Source of the DNA: Paraburkholderia sp. ZP32-5
GTDB lineage: Bacteria > Pseudomonadota > Gammaproteobacteria > Burkholderiales > Burkholderiaceae
Direction of reading: 5' to 3'
NCBI RefSeq assembly: GCF_021390495.1
Contig: NZ_JAJEJP010000003.1
Span: 1,116,001-1,180,000, forward strand
DNA: 64,000 bases
Part shown: positions 42,912 to 51,698 of the stretch, in pieces
Numbering within the stretch: the first letter of the stretch is position 1
Layout: each line of letters opens with the position of its first letter
The notes under the pieces: generated by a model
The model's input: the letters and a program-made list of their open reading frames with translations, nothing else
The model's database searches: none
Told to the model about the DNA's origin: nothing
Program-made: the position numbers and the translations under genes

Positions 42912-44417
42912 CTACCCCGCTACCGAAAACTGGATGCCCTGCGCGAGCGCGAGCGTGGTCGAATAGTTGACGGTGTTCGTCGCGCGCCGCATGTAGGCTT
43001 TCCACGCATCGGATCCCGATTCGCGCCCACCGCCCGTTTCCTTTTCGCCCCCGAATGCGCCGCCGATTTCCGCACCGCTCGGTCCGATATTGACGTTGGC
43101 GATACCGCAATCGCTGCCGACGCTGCTCAGGAAAGTTTCCGCTTCCCTGACATCGGTCGTGAACACGCACGAAGCGAGTCCGTGCGACGCCGCGTTATTG
43201 GCGGCGATCGCTTCGTGGAAGTCCCGATAACGCGTGACGTACAGGATCGGCGCGAAGGTTTCGCGCAGCATCCCCGCTTGCTGCTTCGGCATCTCGACGA
43301 GCGCCGGTTGCACGAAAAATCCGCCCGCGCAGCCGGACGGTTGTACCGGCTTGCCGCCCGTCACCGTCGCGCCAAGCGACGCCGCTTCGGATAGCGCGGC
43401 CTGCATCGAGTCGACGGCGCGCGCATCGATCAGCGGTCCCATCAACACAGCGGGATCCAGCGGATCGCCGATCGCCACCTTGCCGTACATGGCCTTTAGA
43501 CGCGCCACCACGCCGTCGTAGATGGACTCGTGAACGAACAGGCGGCGCAGCGAGGTACAGCGTTGCCCGGCCGTGCCGACCGCGGAAAACAGAATGCCCT
43601 GCAACGCCAGATCGAGATCGGCGCTCGGACACACGATGCCCGCATTGTTGCCGCCGAGTTCGAGAATCGAACGCCCGAATCGCTTTGCAACGGCGAGACC
43701 CACGTTGCGGCCCATTTCCGTGCTGCCGGTCGCGCTGACGATCGCCGAACGCGGATCGCTGACCAGCTGTTCGCCGAGTGCGCGGCCACCGATCAGCACA
43801 TCGGCGAGTCCTTCGGGCGCGTCGCTGCCGAACCGCGCCAGCGTCGCGTCGAAAATCCGTTTGACCGCGAGCGCGGTAAGCGGCGTCTTCTCCGACGGCT
43901 TCCAGATCACCGCGTTGCCGCACACGAGCGCGAGCGCGGCATTCCACGACCACACCGCTACCGGAAAATTGAACGCGGAGATCACCGTGCACACGCCCAT
44001 TGGATGCCAGCTTTCCGACATGCGATGGCCGGGACGTTCGCTTGCGATGGTTAAACCGTACAACTGCCGCGACAGGCCGACCGCGAAATCGCAGATGTCG
44101 ATCATTTCCTGCACTTCGCCGAGCCCCTCGGTCAGAATCTTGCCGGTTTCGAGTGTCACGAGCCGGCCGAGCGCGTCCTTGTTTTCACGCAACGCCTCGC
44201 CGAATGCGCGAATCAACTGTCCGCGCCGTGGCGCGGGCACCGTGCGCCATTGCAGAAACGCGCGGTGCGCGCGGGCAAGCGCGCGATCGGCGGCACCGGC
44301 ATCATGCGTGCCGACGTTGCCGATCACTTTTCCATTGATCGGCGAGCGAACTTCGAGGTCGCCGCCGGACACCGCGTCCGTCATATGCAACGCGTTGAAA
44401 ATAGACTGCTGGTCCAT
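42912..44417 (-). CDS. Aldehyde dehydrogenase, ALDH7/AmaB type (alpha-aminoadipic semialdehyde dehydrogenase-like)
   Basis: A 501-residue dehydrogenase. Catalytic Cys287 (TAGQRCTSLRR) and Glu253 (LELGGNN) are present, as are ISAFNFPVAVWSWN (146-159) and IWKPSEKTPLTA. INVNIGPSGAEIGGAFGGEKETGGG-type sequence near the C-terminus places it in the ALDH7 group, which oxidises alpha-aminoadipic semialdehyde in lysine and pipecolate breakdown. GGGAGC precedes the ATG. The 356-residue unrecognised gene lies 57 bases upstream on the same strand, suggesting a two-gene operon. Confidence 0.88.
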   Translation of the reverse strand: MDQQSIFNALHMTDAVSGGDLEVRSPINGKVIGNVGTHDAGAADRALARAHRAFLQWRTVPAPRRGQLIRAFGEALRENKDALGRLVTLETGKILTEGLGEVQEMIDICDFAVGLSRQLYGLTIASERPGHRMSESWHPMGVCTVISAFNFPVAVWSWNAALALVCGNAVIWKPSEKTPLTALAVKRIFDATLARFGSDAPEGLADVLIGGRALGEQLVSDPRSAIVSATGSTEMGRNVGLAVAKRFGRSILELGGNNAGIVCPSADLDLALQGILFSAVGTAGQRCTSLRRLFVHESIYDGVVARLKAMYGKVAIGDPLDPAVLMGPLIDARAVDSMQAALSEAASLGATVTGGKPVQPSGCAGGFFVQPALVEMPKQQAGMLRETFAPILYVTRYRDFHEAIAANNAASHGLASCVFTTDVREAETFLSSVGSDCGIANVNIGPSGAEIGGAFGGEKETGGGRESGSDAWKAYMRRATNTVNYSTTLALAQGIQFSVAG

Positions 44418-44474
44418 CTGCTGCTCCCTGAAGCGACGTCGTTGATCGAATGAAAACGAAGGCGCACACGGCGC

Positions 44475-45545
44475 TCACCAGAGCCAGCGGCCCGTATCGC
44501 GGATCTCCCAGACCTCGGTGAGATCGTGTCCGGTACCGGTCTCCGCGCGGCTCACGGCGATGCGGCCATTCAGCATGCGCGTGGCCACGACCTGAAGCTG
44601 GAAGAACGCCTCGCGCAGCGCGAGCGTCGGCATATTCAGAAACGGCTTCGGGCCGGCGACGCTCAGCGTCAGATGGCCCGTCGCGATCTGCCGCTGTTCG
44701 ACGGACTGTCCGCATGCCACCGCGAGGCGCGTGAACAGCGTGGCCACCGCGGCAACGTCGTTGCCCGTCACCGACGCGGCGTCACACAGCGCCGGAGTGA
44801 ACTGCACCGCCACGCACGCCGCCGCGGTCTCGCACAGATAGGCAGCGGTGCGCTCGCCGAACATCGCGCGCAACACGCCGACCAGTTCGTCCAGATACCC
44901 TGTCGCATAGTTGCGCGACGCTCGCGCGAGACGCAACGCGGACCACTGCCCTTCAGGCAGTTGCGGCGCTTTTGCCGGATCGAATTCGGGAGACTCGGAC
45001 ACCGCCTCGAAGCGGACACGCTCTTCGGGTTTCAGATCGTGGTCGTATTCGTAGAAATAGCCTTCGTCGTATGGCTCGCCAAATGCGACGGTTTTCGTCA
45101 GCACCCAGCCGAGCCGCGGACAACCCATCAGTTCGCCATTGCGCGGATGCCATGTCGACAGGATGGTCCGGCGTAATGCGATCGGCGCCATCAGCATGGC
45201 CATGCCAGGGTACGAGCCGAGCGGCGCGAGATAGCGTATCCACACCTTCTTCGGTGATTCCTCGATGTAGTGCAGACGCAAGCCGCCGATCGTGTTGCTC
45301 AGATAGTGATACTTGGCGGCGCGCACAGCGGGCGGTTCGGTATCGAGAATGCCGCACTTGCGCGCGCCTTCCAGATACTTGTCCGATTGCTGGCCGAGCA
45401 TTAGCCGCCGCCAGACTTCGCTCGCTACCTCCTCGCCTTTTTCGCGCAGCACGATGCTATGAATGCCCGCATGCAGATACCAGCGCAGTGTGCCGTTCAA
45501 TTCGCATTCGGCAATGCGCGCGGCCTGGTCGTCGTCAAGTGTCAT
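44475..45545 (-). CDS. Unrecognised 356-residue protein
   Basis: I do not recognise this family. The protein has no signal peptide or membrane segments. A conserved-looking centre contains IRYLAPLGSYPGMAMLMAP, STWHPRNGELMGCPRLGWV and GEPYDEGYFYEYDHD (about 105-195), rich in His, Cys, Asp and Glu that could bind a metal or substrate. The C-terminal half is helical and Ala-rich. Codon use and GC pattern match neighbours. The ATG follows GAG closely. It is positioned as the first gene of a two-gene operon with the ALDH7-type dehydrogenase, so it may act on the precursor of that aldehyde; this is inference from position only. Confidence 0.75.
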   Translation of the reverse strand: MTLDDDQAARIAECELNGTLRWYLHAGIHSIVLREKGEEVASEVWRRLMLGQQSDKYLEGARKCGILDTEPPAVRAAKYHYLSNTIGGLRLHYIEESPKKVWIRYLAPLGSYPGMAMLMAPIALRRTILSTWHPRNGELMGCPRLGWVLTKTVAFGEPYDEGYFYEYDHDLKPEERVRFEAVSESPEFDPAKAPQLPEGQWSALRLARASRNYATGYLDELVGVLRAMFGERTAAYLCETAAACVAVQFTPALCDAASVTGNDVAAVATLFTRLAVACGQSVEQRQIATGHLTLSVAGPKPFLNMPTLALREAFFQLQVVATRMLNGRIAVSRAETGTGHDLTEVWEIRDTGRWLW

Positions 45546-45645
45546 GTGAGGTCTCGCTCGGATCGTGTAAGTCAGGTCGTGAGAGGTCGGGCCGGTTGGC
45601 CGCCGCTCGCTCGTACCGGTAAACGGAAGCGATGCTGGGCGGCGC

Positions 45646-47202
45646 TCACGCCTTCTCGCCGTCCCAGCAATCGGTGATCGATTTCGATAATTCCTTCTTC
45701 TGGATGCGCTCCGACGGCGTCTTGCTGAACGCGTCGACGAAGGCGACGAAGCGCGGCACCTGGAATGACGGCATCTTCGGCTTGCACCACGCGATCAGGT
45801 CGCGCTCGTTCAGCGTCGCGCCGGTCGAGCGGCGTACGAAAATTTTCAGATCCTCGTCGTTGAACTCATTGACGACGCCAACCAGTGCACTCTCCTCGAC
45901 TTCGGGATGGGCATTGATGACGCGCTCCACTTCCCACGCCGAAATATTTTCGCCACGCCGCCGCACCGAATCCTTGATGCGGCCTTTGAATATCAGATGG
46001 CCTTCGTCGTCGAGATAGCCGCGATCGCCGGTTTGCAGCCAGCCATCGAGGACGAGCCCGCGCGTCGCCTCGGGGTTGTTGAAATAACCCGCCGTCAGAA
46101 GACCCGGTTCGAGTGCCTTCACGACGACCTGCCCTTCGACGTTCGCCGCGACCGGCTCGCCGGTGTCGATATCGACCACGCGCACGTCGAACCACGGGAT
46201 CGCCGTGCCGACTGTACCGATCTTGTTGTCGAGGTTGATGGTCGCGAAGCTCGAGGTTTCGGTCATGCCGTAGCCTTCGCGAATCTCGACACCGAAGCGG
46301 TCCTGAAACACGTTCCACGTCTGCACCGGGCAACCGCCGCCCCATGCGATCCGCACCCGATGGTCGCGGTCTTGCGGCGAGGGCGGCTGACGCAGCAGCA
46401 GTTGCAGTACGCCGCCGACAAAGTGCATATGCGTCGCGCCGCACGCGCGGCATTCGTCCCAGAAGCGCGACGCGCTGAAACGCGCGGCGATCGCCAGCGT
46501 GATCGGTTCCATGATGCCGATCACGAGCGTTTCGCTGCCGGTGACGTGATAGAACGGCTCCCACAGATAAAACACGTCATGACGCTTCAGATCGGCAATC
46601 AGGATGCAGCCGAGCGCGGTGGCGCGCACCATTTTCTCGGTGACCATCACCCCCTTCGGCATGCCCGTCGTGCCGGACGTGTAGGTCAGAAACAGCAGAT
46701 CGTCGGGCTGCGGACCGCCATGCAGCGCGGCGGTGTCGCGCTGCACGAGCAGCGCTTCGAGATCGCGATGCGCGGCGGGCGCGCCGTCAGGCACACCGCG
46801 ATGCCAGAACACCTGCGACAGATGCACGTCGTCGAGCACCGGCAGCACCTGCGCGGCGAGCGCCGTATCGGCGATCAACGCTTTCGGCTGCGAATGTTCG
46901 AGCAGGAATTGCAACGATGCGCCCGTGTGCTTGACGTTGACCGGCACCTGCACGAGCCCGGCCTTGATGCACGCGAAAAACAGCAGCACATGTTCCAGCG
47001 AATTCGGCAGCATCAGACAGATGCGGTCGCCGCGTTCGAGCCCGGTTGCGAGCAGCGCAGCGGCAAGCGCGTCCGTGCGCCGGTCCAGCTCCGACATCGT
47101 GAGGCTTTGGCCTTCGAACGTGCAGTACACGTGCTCGGGCTGTTCACGCGCACGCTGGCGCATCAGTTCGGGGATGGTCGGCTTGCCAGTCAGATATTGC
47201 AT
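45646..47202 (-). CDS. AMP-dependent acyl-CoA ligase, CaiC-like
   Basis: A 518-residue adenylate-forming enzyme. The P-loop is YTSGTTGMPKG (174-184), with GYGMTETSS near 330 and the hinge region LQTGDRGYLDDEGHLIFKGRIKD, and a C-terminal KTPSERIQKKEL with the probable catalytic Lys. RRRGENISAWEVE is typical. Length and motifs are close to E. coli CaiC, the carnitine/crotonobetaine-CoA ligase, but the acid used here is unknown. The start at 47202 (MQYLTGKPTIPEL) is preferred; a further ATG lies nine codons upstream. The MmgE/PrpD gene lies upstream on the same strand. Confidence 0.87.
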   Translation of the reverse strand: MQYLTGKPTIPELMRQRAREQPEHVYCTFEGQSLTMSELDRRTDALAAALLATGLERGDRICLMLPNSLEHVLLFFACIKAGLVQVPVNVKHTGASLQFLLEHSQPKALIADTALAAQVLPVLDDVHLSQVFWHRGVPDGAPAAHRDLEALLVQRDTAALHGGPQPDDLLFLTYTSGTTGMPKGVMVTEKMVRATALGCILIADLKRHDVFYLWEPFYHVTGSETLVIGIMEPITLAIAARFSASRFWDECRACGATHMHFVGGVLQLLLRQPPSPQDRDHRVRIAWGGGCPVQTWNVFQDRFGVEIREGYGMTETSSFATINLDNKIGTVGTAIPWFDVRVVDIDTGEPVAANVEGQVVVKALEPGLLTAGYFNNPEATRGLVLDGWLQTGDRGYLDDEGHLIFKGRIKDSVRRRGENISAWEVERVINAHPEVEESALVGVVNEFNDEDLKIFVRRSTGATLNERDLIAWCKPKMPSFQVPRFVAFVDAFSKTPSERIQKKELSKSITDCWDGEKA

Positions 47203-47296
47203 ATGCGCTGTACCTCGGGCAGAAGTCATGAATCGTTGGATGAATCGATAGTGCCTGACCAGAATCGCGTACTGTCGCTCCGAATGCGCCGCGCGA

Positions 47297-47323
47297 TGCG
47301 CCAGGTGCGCCAGGTGCGCCGCG
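47297..47323. repeat. 9-bp tandem repeat, three copies
   Basis: TGCGCCAGG at 47297-47305 and 47306-47314, then TGCGCCGCG at 47315-47323. It lies in the 197-base gap between the CaiC-like and MmgE/PrpD genes, which also has GCTTGCG-type repeats at about 47360-47392. Confidence 0.7.
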
Positions 47324-47399
47324 TATCGTGTGCGGCGAGGCACGCGACATTTGCGTCGGCTCGCGTTCGCTTGCGTCTGCTTGCGCGGAAGCCGCGCCG

Positions 47400-48839
47400 T
47401 CAAATCACGCGTAACGCGCCGACGATCGGCTCGATATCGCTCAGCGTGTCGACGTTCATCACCGCCTCGATCAGTGCATCGGCACGCGCGCTGTCGAGGC
47501 CGCAGGCGATGCGAAATTTCGCGATCACATCTTCGTCCGACCACGCGGTATCGCGCTCCCACGGGTCGCCCAGCGCGAATTCCGTTTCCGCCGTGAAGGT
47601 TTCGCCGCTCGTCAGCGTGATCGTGGCGCGCGCCGGCATATTGCGCACCTGACCGTGCACGATGTGCTGCGAGAACGCGTTCGCGCGGTCCCAATGCGAC
47701 ACGGTGACCTTGTTGCGCAGCGCGACCACGCGGGGGTCGTCATCCTGACGTTCGTCGAGCCACGCGGGACCGACCGGCACGTTCAGCAACAGCATCGCGA
47801 CCGCATGCGGGATGCTGAACTGGCGCGCGCAGAACGTGCGCGGCGTCGGATTGCGAAAACGCGGCGTGCACAGCAGCACGTTGGTTTCGATCAGCACGGA
47901 CGCGATCTTCGCCACATCGACACCGGCACCGTGGCCGGCCCAGTCGAGCGCGGTCAGCGGCTGATGCGTCCAGCGGCACGTCGGCCACGGCTTGTACGTG
48001 ATGTCGGAAAGCATCCAGCGCGAGCCGAATCCGCCGATCAGCGTATCGGGATCGAAGCTTTCGGTGCCGCACATGCGGATCAACCCGCGATCGCCGTCGA
48101 AGATCGTACCGAAGCCGGTCGCGCCGAGCGCCGCCGATTGCGCGGCGAACACACCAGCCAGCGACGCCCATCCGGCATCCGCGTATTTGCAGTCCGGCAG
48201 GTCGGGCGACTCCGACCATTTGCTCATCACCGGCAGCGGCGCGTTCGATCCGGCGATGCCCAGCGTTTGCCGCGCGAGCGCAGCGTCCTGGCCCAGCAGC
48301 TGGATTGCGACGCCCGCGGCCGCGAATACCACCGATGCGCCGAAACTGTACAGATCGGGATAGCCCGTCACGAAGCCGTCCTCGATGAACATCGGCGGCC
48401 CGCTGGCGCTCGCGACGCGCCCGCCGAGCTCGTATCCGGTGATCAACGCCTGCAGCAGTTGCGCGCCGGTGGCGCGCCGCGCTTCGCCGAGCGCGAGCGC
48501 GGCCACGACCGCGCCAACGCCGAAGTGATGGCCGACGGGAAACGTCTCGTCGAGATCCATGCAGTTGGCGAGCCGTCCGTTCGCGTACAGCGCGGCGGCG
48601 AGACTCGCGCGCTCGCGCCGCCCGGCAATCGAAGCGAGGTTGCCGGCGCCGAGAAAATCGGCCATACCGTAGGCGATCGGCGCGATACGCGTGTGGGTCG
48701 CCGCCAACATGCAGCCGATCGAGTCGAGCAGCAGACGGCGGGCGTCGGCTTTCACACCGTCCGGAACGTCACGCACGTCGAGCGTCGAGGCGAAATGCGC
48801 AAGCGCACCGGTGAGATCGGTCGTCGCGGTGTCGTTCAT
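47400..48839 (-). CDS. MmgE/PrpD-family protein (2-methylcitrate dehydratase-like)
   Basis: A 479-residue protein of the MmgE/PrpD fold. Recognisable parts are RRLLLDSIGCMLAA near 38-51, ANCMDLDETFPVGHHFGVG near 91-109, and YKPWPTCRWTHQPLTA near 280. Members dehydrate 2-methylcitrate, decarboxylate cis-aconitate, or are uncharacterised dehydratases of plasmid and catabolic operons. AAGGA lies nine bases before the ATG at 48839. It lies upstream of a CaiC-like ligase, and no prpB/prpC is adjacent, so the propionate cycle is not implied. Confidence 0.87.
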   Translation of the reverse strand: MNDTATTDLTGALAHFASTLDVRDVPDGVKADARRLLLDSIGCMLAATHTRIAPIAYGMADFLGAGNLASIAGRRERASLAAALYANGRLANCMDLDETFPVGHHFGVGAVVAALALGEARRATGAQLLQALITGYELGGRVASASGPPMFIEDGFVTGYPDLYSFGASVVFAAAGVAIQLLGQDAALARQTLGIAGSNAPLPVMSKWSESPDLPDCKYADAGWASLAGVFAAQSAALGATGFGTIFDGDRGLIRMCGTESFDPDTLIGGFGSRWMLSDITYKPWPTCRWTHQPLTALDWAGHGAGVDVAKIASVLIETNVLLCTPRFRNPTPRTFCARQFSIPHAVAMLLLNVPVGPAWLDERQDDDPRVVALRNKVTVSHWDRANAFSQHIVHGQVRNMPARATITLTSGETFTAETEFALGDPWERDTAWSDEDVIAKFRIACGLDSARADALIEAVMNVDTLSDIEPIVGALRVI

Positions 48840-49171
48840 CCGGAATGTCCTTAGCGTTGATGGCTTGCGTCTCGCCAACGTCGAACAGGCACGCCGTGAT
48901 CATTCCAGCCGGCGCTTGCCGAAGCCGGATGCGAAGTCCTCGCTTCGCTTCGGCTCGACGGCGTCGGCGGATTCGCACGGATTCGCACCTGTCTGTCAAT
49001 GGATGTTAATGGCATCGCGAGCACTGGCGCCGCTCTCAACGCGTCGCCCGATGCTCCCGATGCGACATCGCAACCACATTGCGACACCATCACGCCGGCG
49101 CTATCGCCGGTTCGAGCAGGCTGATGCAGGATGGCGCGGCGACGGGCCGTGCCTGCCGATGCGAGGGTGGC
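48840..49171. other. Intergenic stretch without a convincing gene
   Basis: No frame here shows family motifs. It contains a 10-bp direct repeat, GGATTCGCAC, at 48969-48978 and 48979-48988. To the right it meets the dihydroorotase remnant. Confidence 0.4.
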
Positions 49172-49357
49172 TCAGAAGGATTGTTTCGCGTGGCCGCAGG
49201 CGGTGTATCGGCATCGCCGCAGCAGGCAAGTCGAGCTTTCGCAATCGACCAGATCGACTCGACAATTGAAATAGCACAATACGGTGCGAAGCATCTCATC
49301 GCAACGCAGATGCAGGTGCATATCGTCCGGGCGACGAATGGTGATCGATTGAGTCAT
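49172..49357 (-). pseudogene. pyrC: Dihydroorotase (PyrC) N-terminal remnant
   Basis: The first 27 codons from the ATG at 49357 read like the start of E. coli-type dihydroorotase: TITIRRPDDxHLHLR is seen here as SITIRRPDDMHLHLR, followed by DEMLRTVL, including the metal-binding HxH. After about 49277 similarity stops, and the frame ends at 49172 without the expected RAIVMPN segment or any later domain. The usual Trp before HLHLR is Met, and DGDML is CDEML. A fair Shine-Dalgarno (GAGGA) precedes it, 26 bases after the amidase stop. This looks like a truncated gene or the scar of a recombination event. Confidence 0.65.
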
Positions 49358-49383
49358 CAAGGTTCCTCAATCAATGCCAGTCG

Positions 49384-50637
49384 TCAAAGACACTCGATAG
49401 TGCGAGCAAGCACGCGTACGCCGAGCATGAAATCATCGATTTCCATCGCTTCGCGCGGGTTATGGGATCCGTTGTCGTTTCGGATAAACAGCATGCCGCT
49501 GGGAATGCCGGCATTTGCGAACAACGATGCGTCGTGTCCTGCGCCGCTGGGAACCGTCTCCCAACGTATTCCGATGTGATCGCATGCGCGCTCGAACGCC
49601 TCGCAGATTCGTTTGTCCATGACTGCCGGTGCGGACTCGATGGCCCGGTCGAATTCGAATGTCACACCTCGCTCGCAGGCGATCGACGAGCACTCGCTCC
49701 GCATGAGCTGATAGAAGCTCTCCAGTGTCTCCCGAGACTCGCTTCTCGCCTCGAAGCTGAAATTGACCGTTTCGGGAATGCGAGAAATCGAATGAACAGC
49801 TGGATCGGTTTCAATGATTCCGGCCGTGACAACCAGGTCGATGCCCCGTTCGAGCAACGCGCGCCAATGCTCATCGAGGCGAGTAATAAGCTGCGCTACC
49901 GCGAATACCGCATCGTGCCGCAGCCAACGGGGTACCGCTCCGGAGTGGCCGGCCTGCCCGATACAGGTCACGCGTTTGTGTCTGACATTACCGCGAATGC
50001 CGGGTACGATGCCGAGAGCAATCTTGCGCGCGACCATCACCGGTCCCTGTTCGATATGCAATTCCAGGTAGGCTTTTGCCTTCGTTTTATCGAACAACAC
50101 TTGCTGGGCCGCGATAGCGACGGTATCGGCTCCAACGTCTTCCATGTAACCTGAAAGTGCCTGGCCCGAGGTTCGATGCCTGAGCTGCAGGTCGTCCGCG
50201 GAAAGCTTGCCGAATATCGCGCTGGAACCGACATATGCCCTGCCGAACCAGGCGCTCTCCTCGCCGCGCAAAGCAATCACGCGCAATGCGGTTTGTGATC
50301 CCATGCCTCTTTGCTTTTGTGCAACGAGACACAAAAGCCCCGCCACGATCCCCGCCAGACCGTCGAAATTGCCTCCCCGCGGAACGGAATCCATATGCGA
50401 TCCAACCCAGACAGCCGGCTGTTCCGGGCCGACGCCCGAAAGGCTGAAGACGAGATTCGCGGCACGATCGACCTCGACGCGCAGGCCCTGCTCCTCGGCG
50501 AATCGTCGCAGATAGTTCGCCGCGGCGGTCTCGCCACTTCCATAGCTATCACGGGTGATGCCTACACCATCGAATGAGAGTGCTCGAATGTCATCGAACA
50601 GCTTTCGCGCAAGTTCGGCGAGATCGACGATTTCCAT
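49384..50637 (-). CDS. Zinc-dependent amidase/hydantoinase-carbamoylase family (M20, HyuC/AllC-like)
   Basis: A 417-residue hydrolase of N-carbamoyl compounds. The two-metal site is intact: His81 (GSHMDSVPRGG), bridging Asp92 (NFDGLAG), Glu126/Glu127 (RGEESAWFG), His194 (ELHIEQGP) and His392 (NGSHNPRE). The family includes beta-ureidopropionase, allantoate amidohydrolase and N-carbamoyl-L-amino-acid hydrolase. The ATG at 50637 lacks a strong Shine-Dalgarno but gives the right length. Its promoter region carries a CTATAA-type inverted repeat also found before the XRE gene. With the neighbouring ring-opening amidohydrolase it could hydrolyse a ureido product. Confidence 0.9.
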   Translation of the reverse strand: MEIVDLAELARKLFDDIRALSFDGVGITRDSYGSGETAAANYLRRFAEEQGLRVEVDRAANLVFSLSGVGPEQPAVWVGSHMDSVPRGGNFDGLAGIVAGLLCLVAQKQRGMGSQTALRVIALRGEESAWFGRAYVGSSAIFGKLSADDLQLRHRTSGQALSGYMEDVGADTVAIAAQQVLFDKTKAKAYLELHIEQGPVMVARKIALGIVPGIRGNVRHKRVTCIGQAGHSGAVPRWLRHDAVFAVAQLITRLDEHWRALLERGIDLVVTAGIIETDPAVHSISRIPETVNFSFEARSESRETLESFYQLMRSECSSIACERGVTFEFDRAIESAPAVMDKRICEAFERACDHIGIRWETVPSGAGHDASLFANAGIPSGMLFIRNDNGSHNPREAMEIDDFMLGVRVLARTIECL

Positions 50638-50959
50638 AAATCTGTCATTCACTAAATTGAGCCGACGACAATCGGGCATTGACGATGAGCGACCACGCTG
50701 AGGATCCGTTTCTCGCCGAGCCTCAACGCGGGAACCACGCGATCACGGTAATAACGCCAGATTTATAGTCAAATATTTGCATTAATCTATAAAATAATAC
50801 GATCGCAAGGTGTTCCGGCATCCCCGATACCAAAGACGAGGGGTAGCGACCGACTCTTTCTGCCAACGGTTCCGCCGAGGCGGACGTAAAACTCGCGAGG
50901 ATAGTCAGTCGTCTTCGCGACGACTGACCGAGAACTCCTTACGCCCGACGCAATGCAAA
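50638..50959. promoter_or_regulatory. AT-rich region upstream of the amidase gene with TTATAG/CTATAA inverted repeat
   Basis: This 322-base gap has no credible gene. TTATAG at 50763-50768 is matched by CTATAA at 50787-50792 (extended TTTATAG and CTATAAA). The half-site starts are 24 bases apart. The same half-sites occur 14 bases apart upstream of the XRE regulator gene (59391-59410), exactly one helical turn less, which suggests a common DNA-binding protein. Confidence 0.5.
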
Positions 50960-51277
50960 CTACTTTAGGGACGCTCGATGAGCGGCAAAATTGTTGAGTG
51001 CGTCGACAAATGCGGTATCGGACTCACCACTTGCCTTCTTCAGCGCGGTTGCGTGCGCTCGCATCTCCATCAAAAACTCATGGACGAGCTCCGCACTGAC
51101 AGCGGTATCCGCATGCATATCGACGAACTCGGCGATACGCTCGGCCAGCAAAACAAGCGCCGCGGAGTCGCGTTCGGCGCGTTGAGCACCGGACCAGCAT
51201 TGCTTCGCGAATTCCCGGAGTTCCGAGAACCCTGCCCGATCGCGTTCCAGCCACACAGTCGCAAGAAGTAAGTCCAT
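50960..51277 (-). CDS. Small helical protein, 105 residues, unknown
   Basis: A short coding frame with AAGGTGA before its ATG. The product is almost wholly alpha-helical by eye (FSELREFAKQCWSGAQRAER and VHEFLMEMRAHATALKKASG) with no signal peptide or known motif. An overlapping frame on the other strand (50978-51271) has a weaker case: its residues lack pattern. It lies between the amidase and the ring-opening amidohydrolase operon, facing the amidase. No function is proposed. Confidence 0.55.
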   Translation of the reverse strand: MDLLLATVWLERDRAGFSELREFAKQCWSGAQRAERDSAALVLLAERIAEFVDMHADTAVSAELVHEFLMEMRAHATALKKASGESDTAFVDALNNFAAHRASLK

Positions 51278-51698
51278 GTCGTCACCTTTTTCTAAAAAAA
51301 AAGATTAGCTTCATCGACGCGGATTAGCAATATCTGTCAAAAAAGACCCAGCTTACGAAGGGCCGCGCGCTCAAACACTGAGCGCGCCAGCACCGCTTCT
51401 ATCGATGCAACAGCATGCATGTCAATGAGATTCCCCATTCATTTTTGACGCAGGCATGCTGTACGAATCTGGCCCGCCGGAGCACACGCGAGCAGGCAGA
51501 CGAGCAGCGGCAAACGGGCACTACGTTGGACAGTACGCGAGGCCGGCGCGGCAGCTTTTTTGGTTGCTTGACATAGTCTCATAAAATATCCAGTATCTAA
51601 AAAATATGCACAAACAGCGGCGTGCCGCCCGATGAGAAGACCGGCGCACACCTCCTCGCTCGCGGGTGCGTCGTTGATACGGGAAGGAGATCGGGCGG
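51278..51698. promoter_or_regulatory. Divergent control region of the ring-opening amidohydrolase operon
   Basis: The 421-base gap is AT-rich and without a convincing gene. A perfect -35 TTGACA (51568-51573) with a 17-base spacer leads to CAGTAT (51591-51596), a fair -10 for the plus-strand operon. GCGCGCTCA (51365-51373) and TGAGCGCGC (51379-51387) form a perfect 9-bp stem with a five-base loop. Read on the minus strand it is followed after about 20 bases by a six-U run (51344-51339), so it could act in the leader of the small gene. Confidence 0.5.

Noticed and set aside
40087..43170. A 1027-codon open frame on the minus strand
   Set aside because: It lies exactly antisense to the GntR, hydroxyacid dehydrogenase and class II aldolase-like genes. 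Its Arg/His/Ala-rich product has no domain pattern; high GC keeps antisense frames open.
45907..47652. A 581-codon plus-strand frame
   Set aside because: It runs opposite to the CaiC-like ligase, whose AMP-binding motifs are unmistakable. No start signal or motif supports the plus frame.
47400..48839. 2-methylcitrate cycle together with the right-edge lyase-family gene
   Set aside because: The MmgE/PrpD gene and the isocitrate-lyase-family gene are 15 kb apart with no prpC or acnD between them, so a propionate cycle is not supported.
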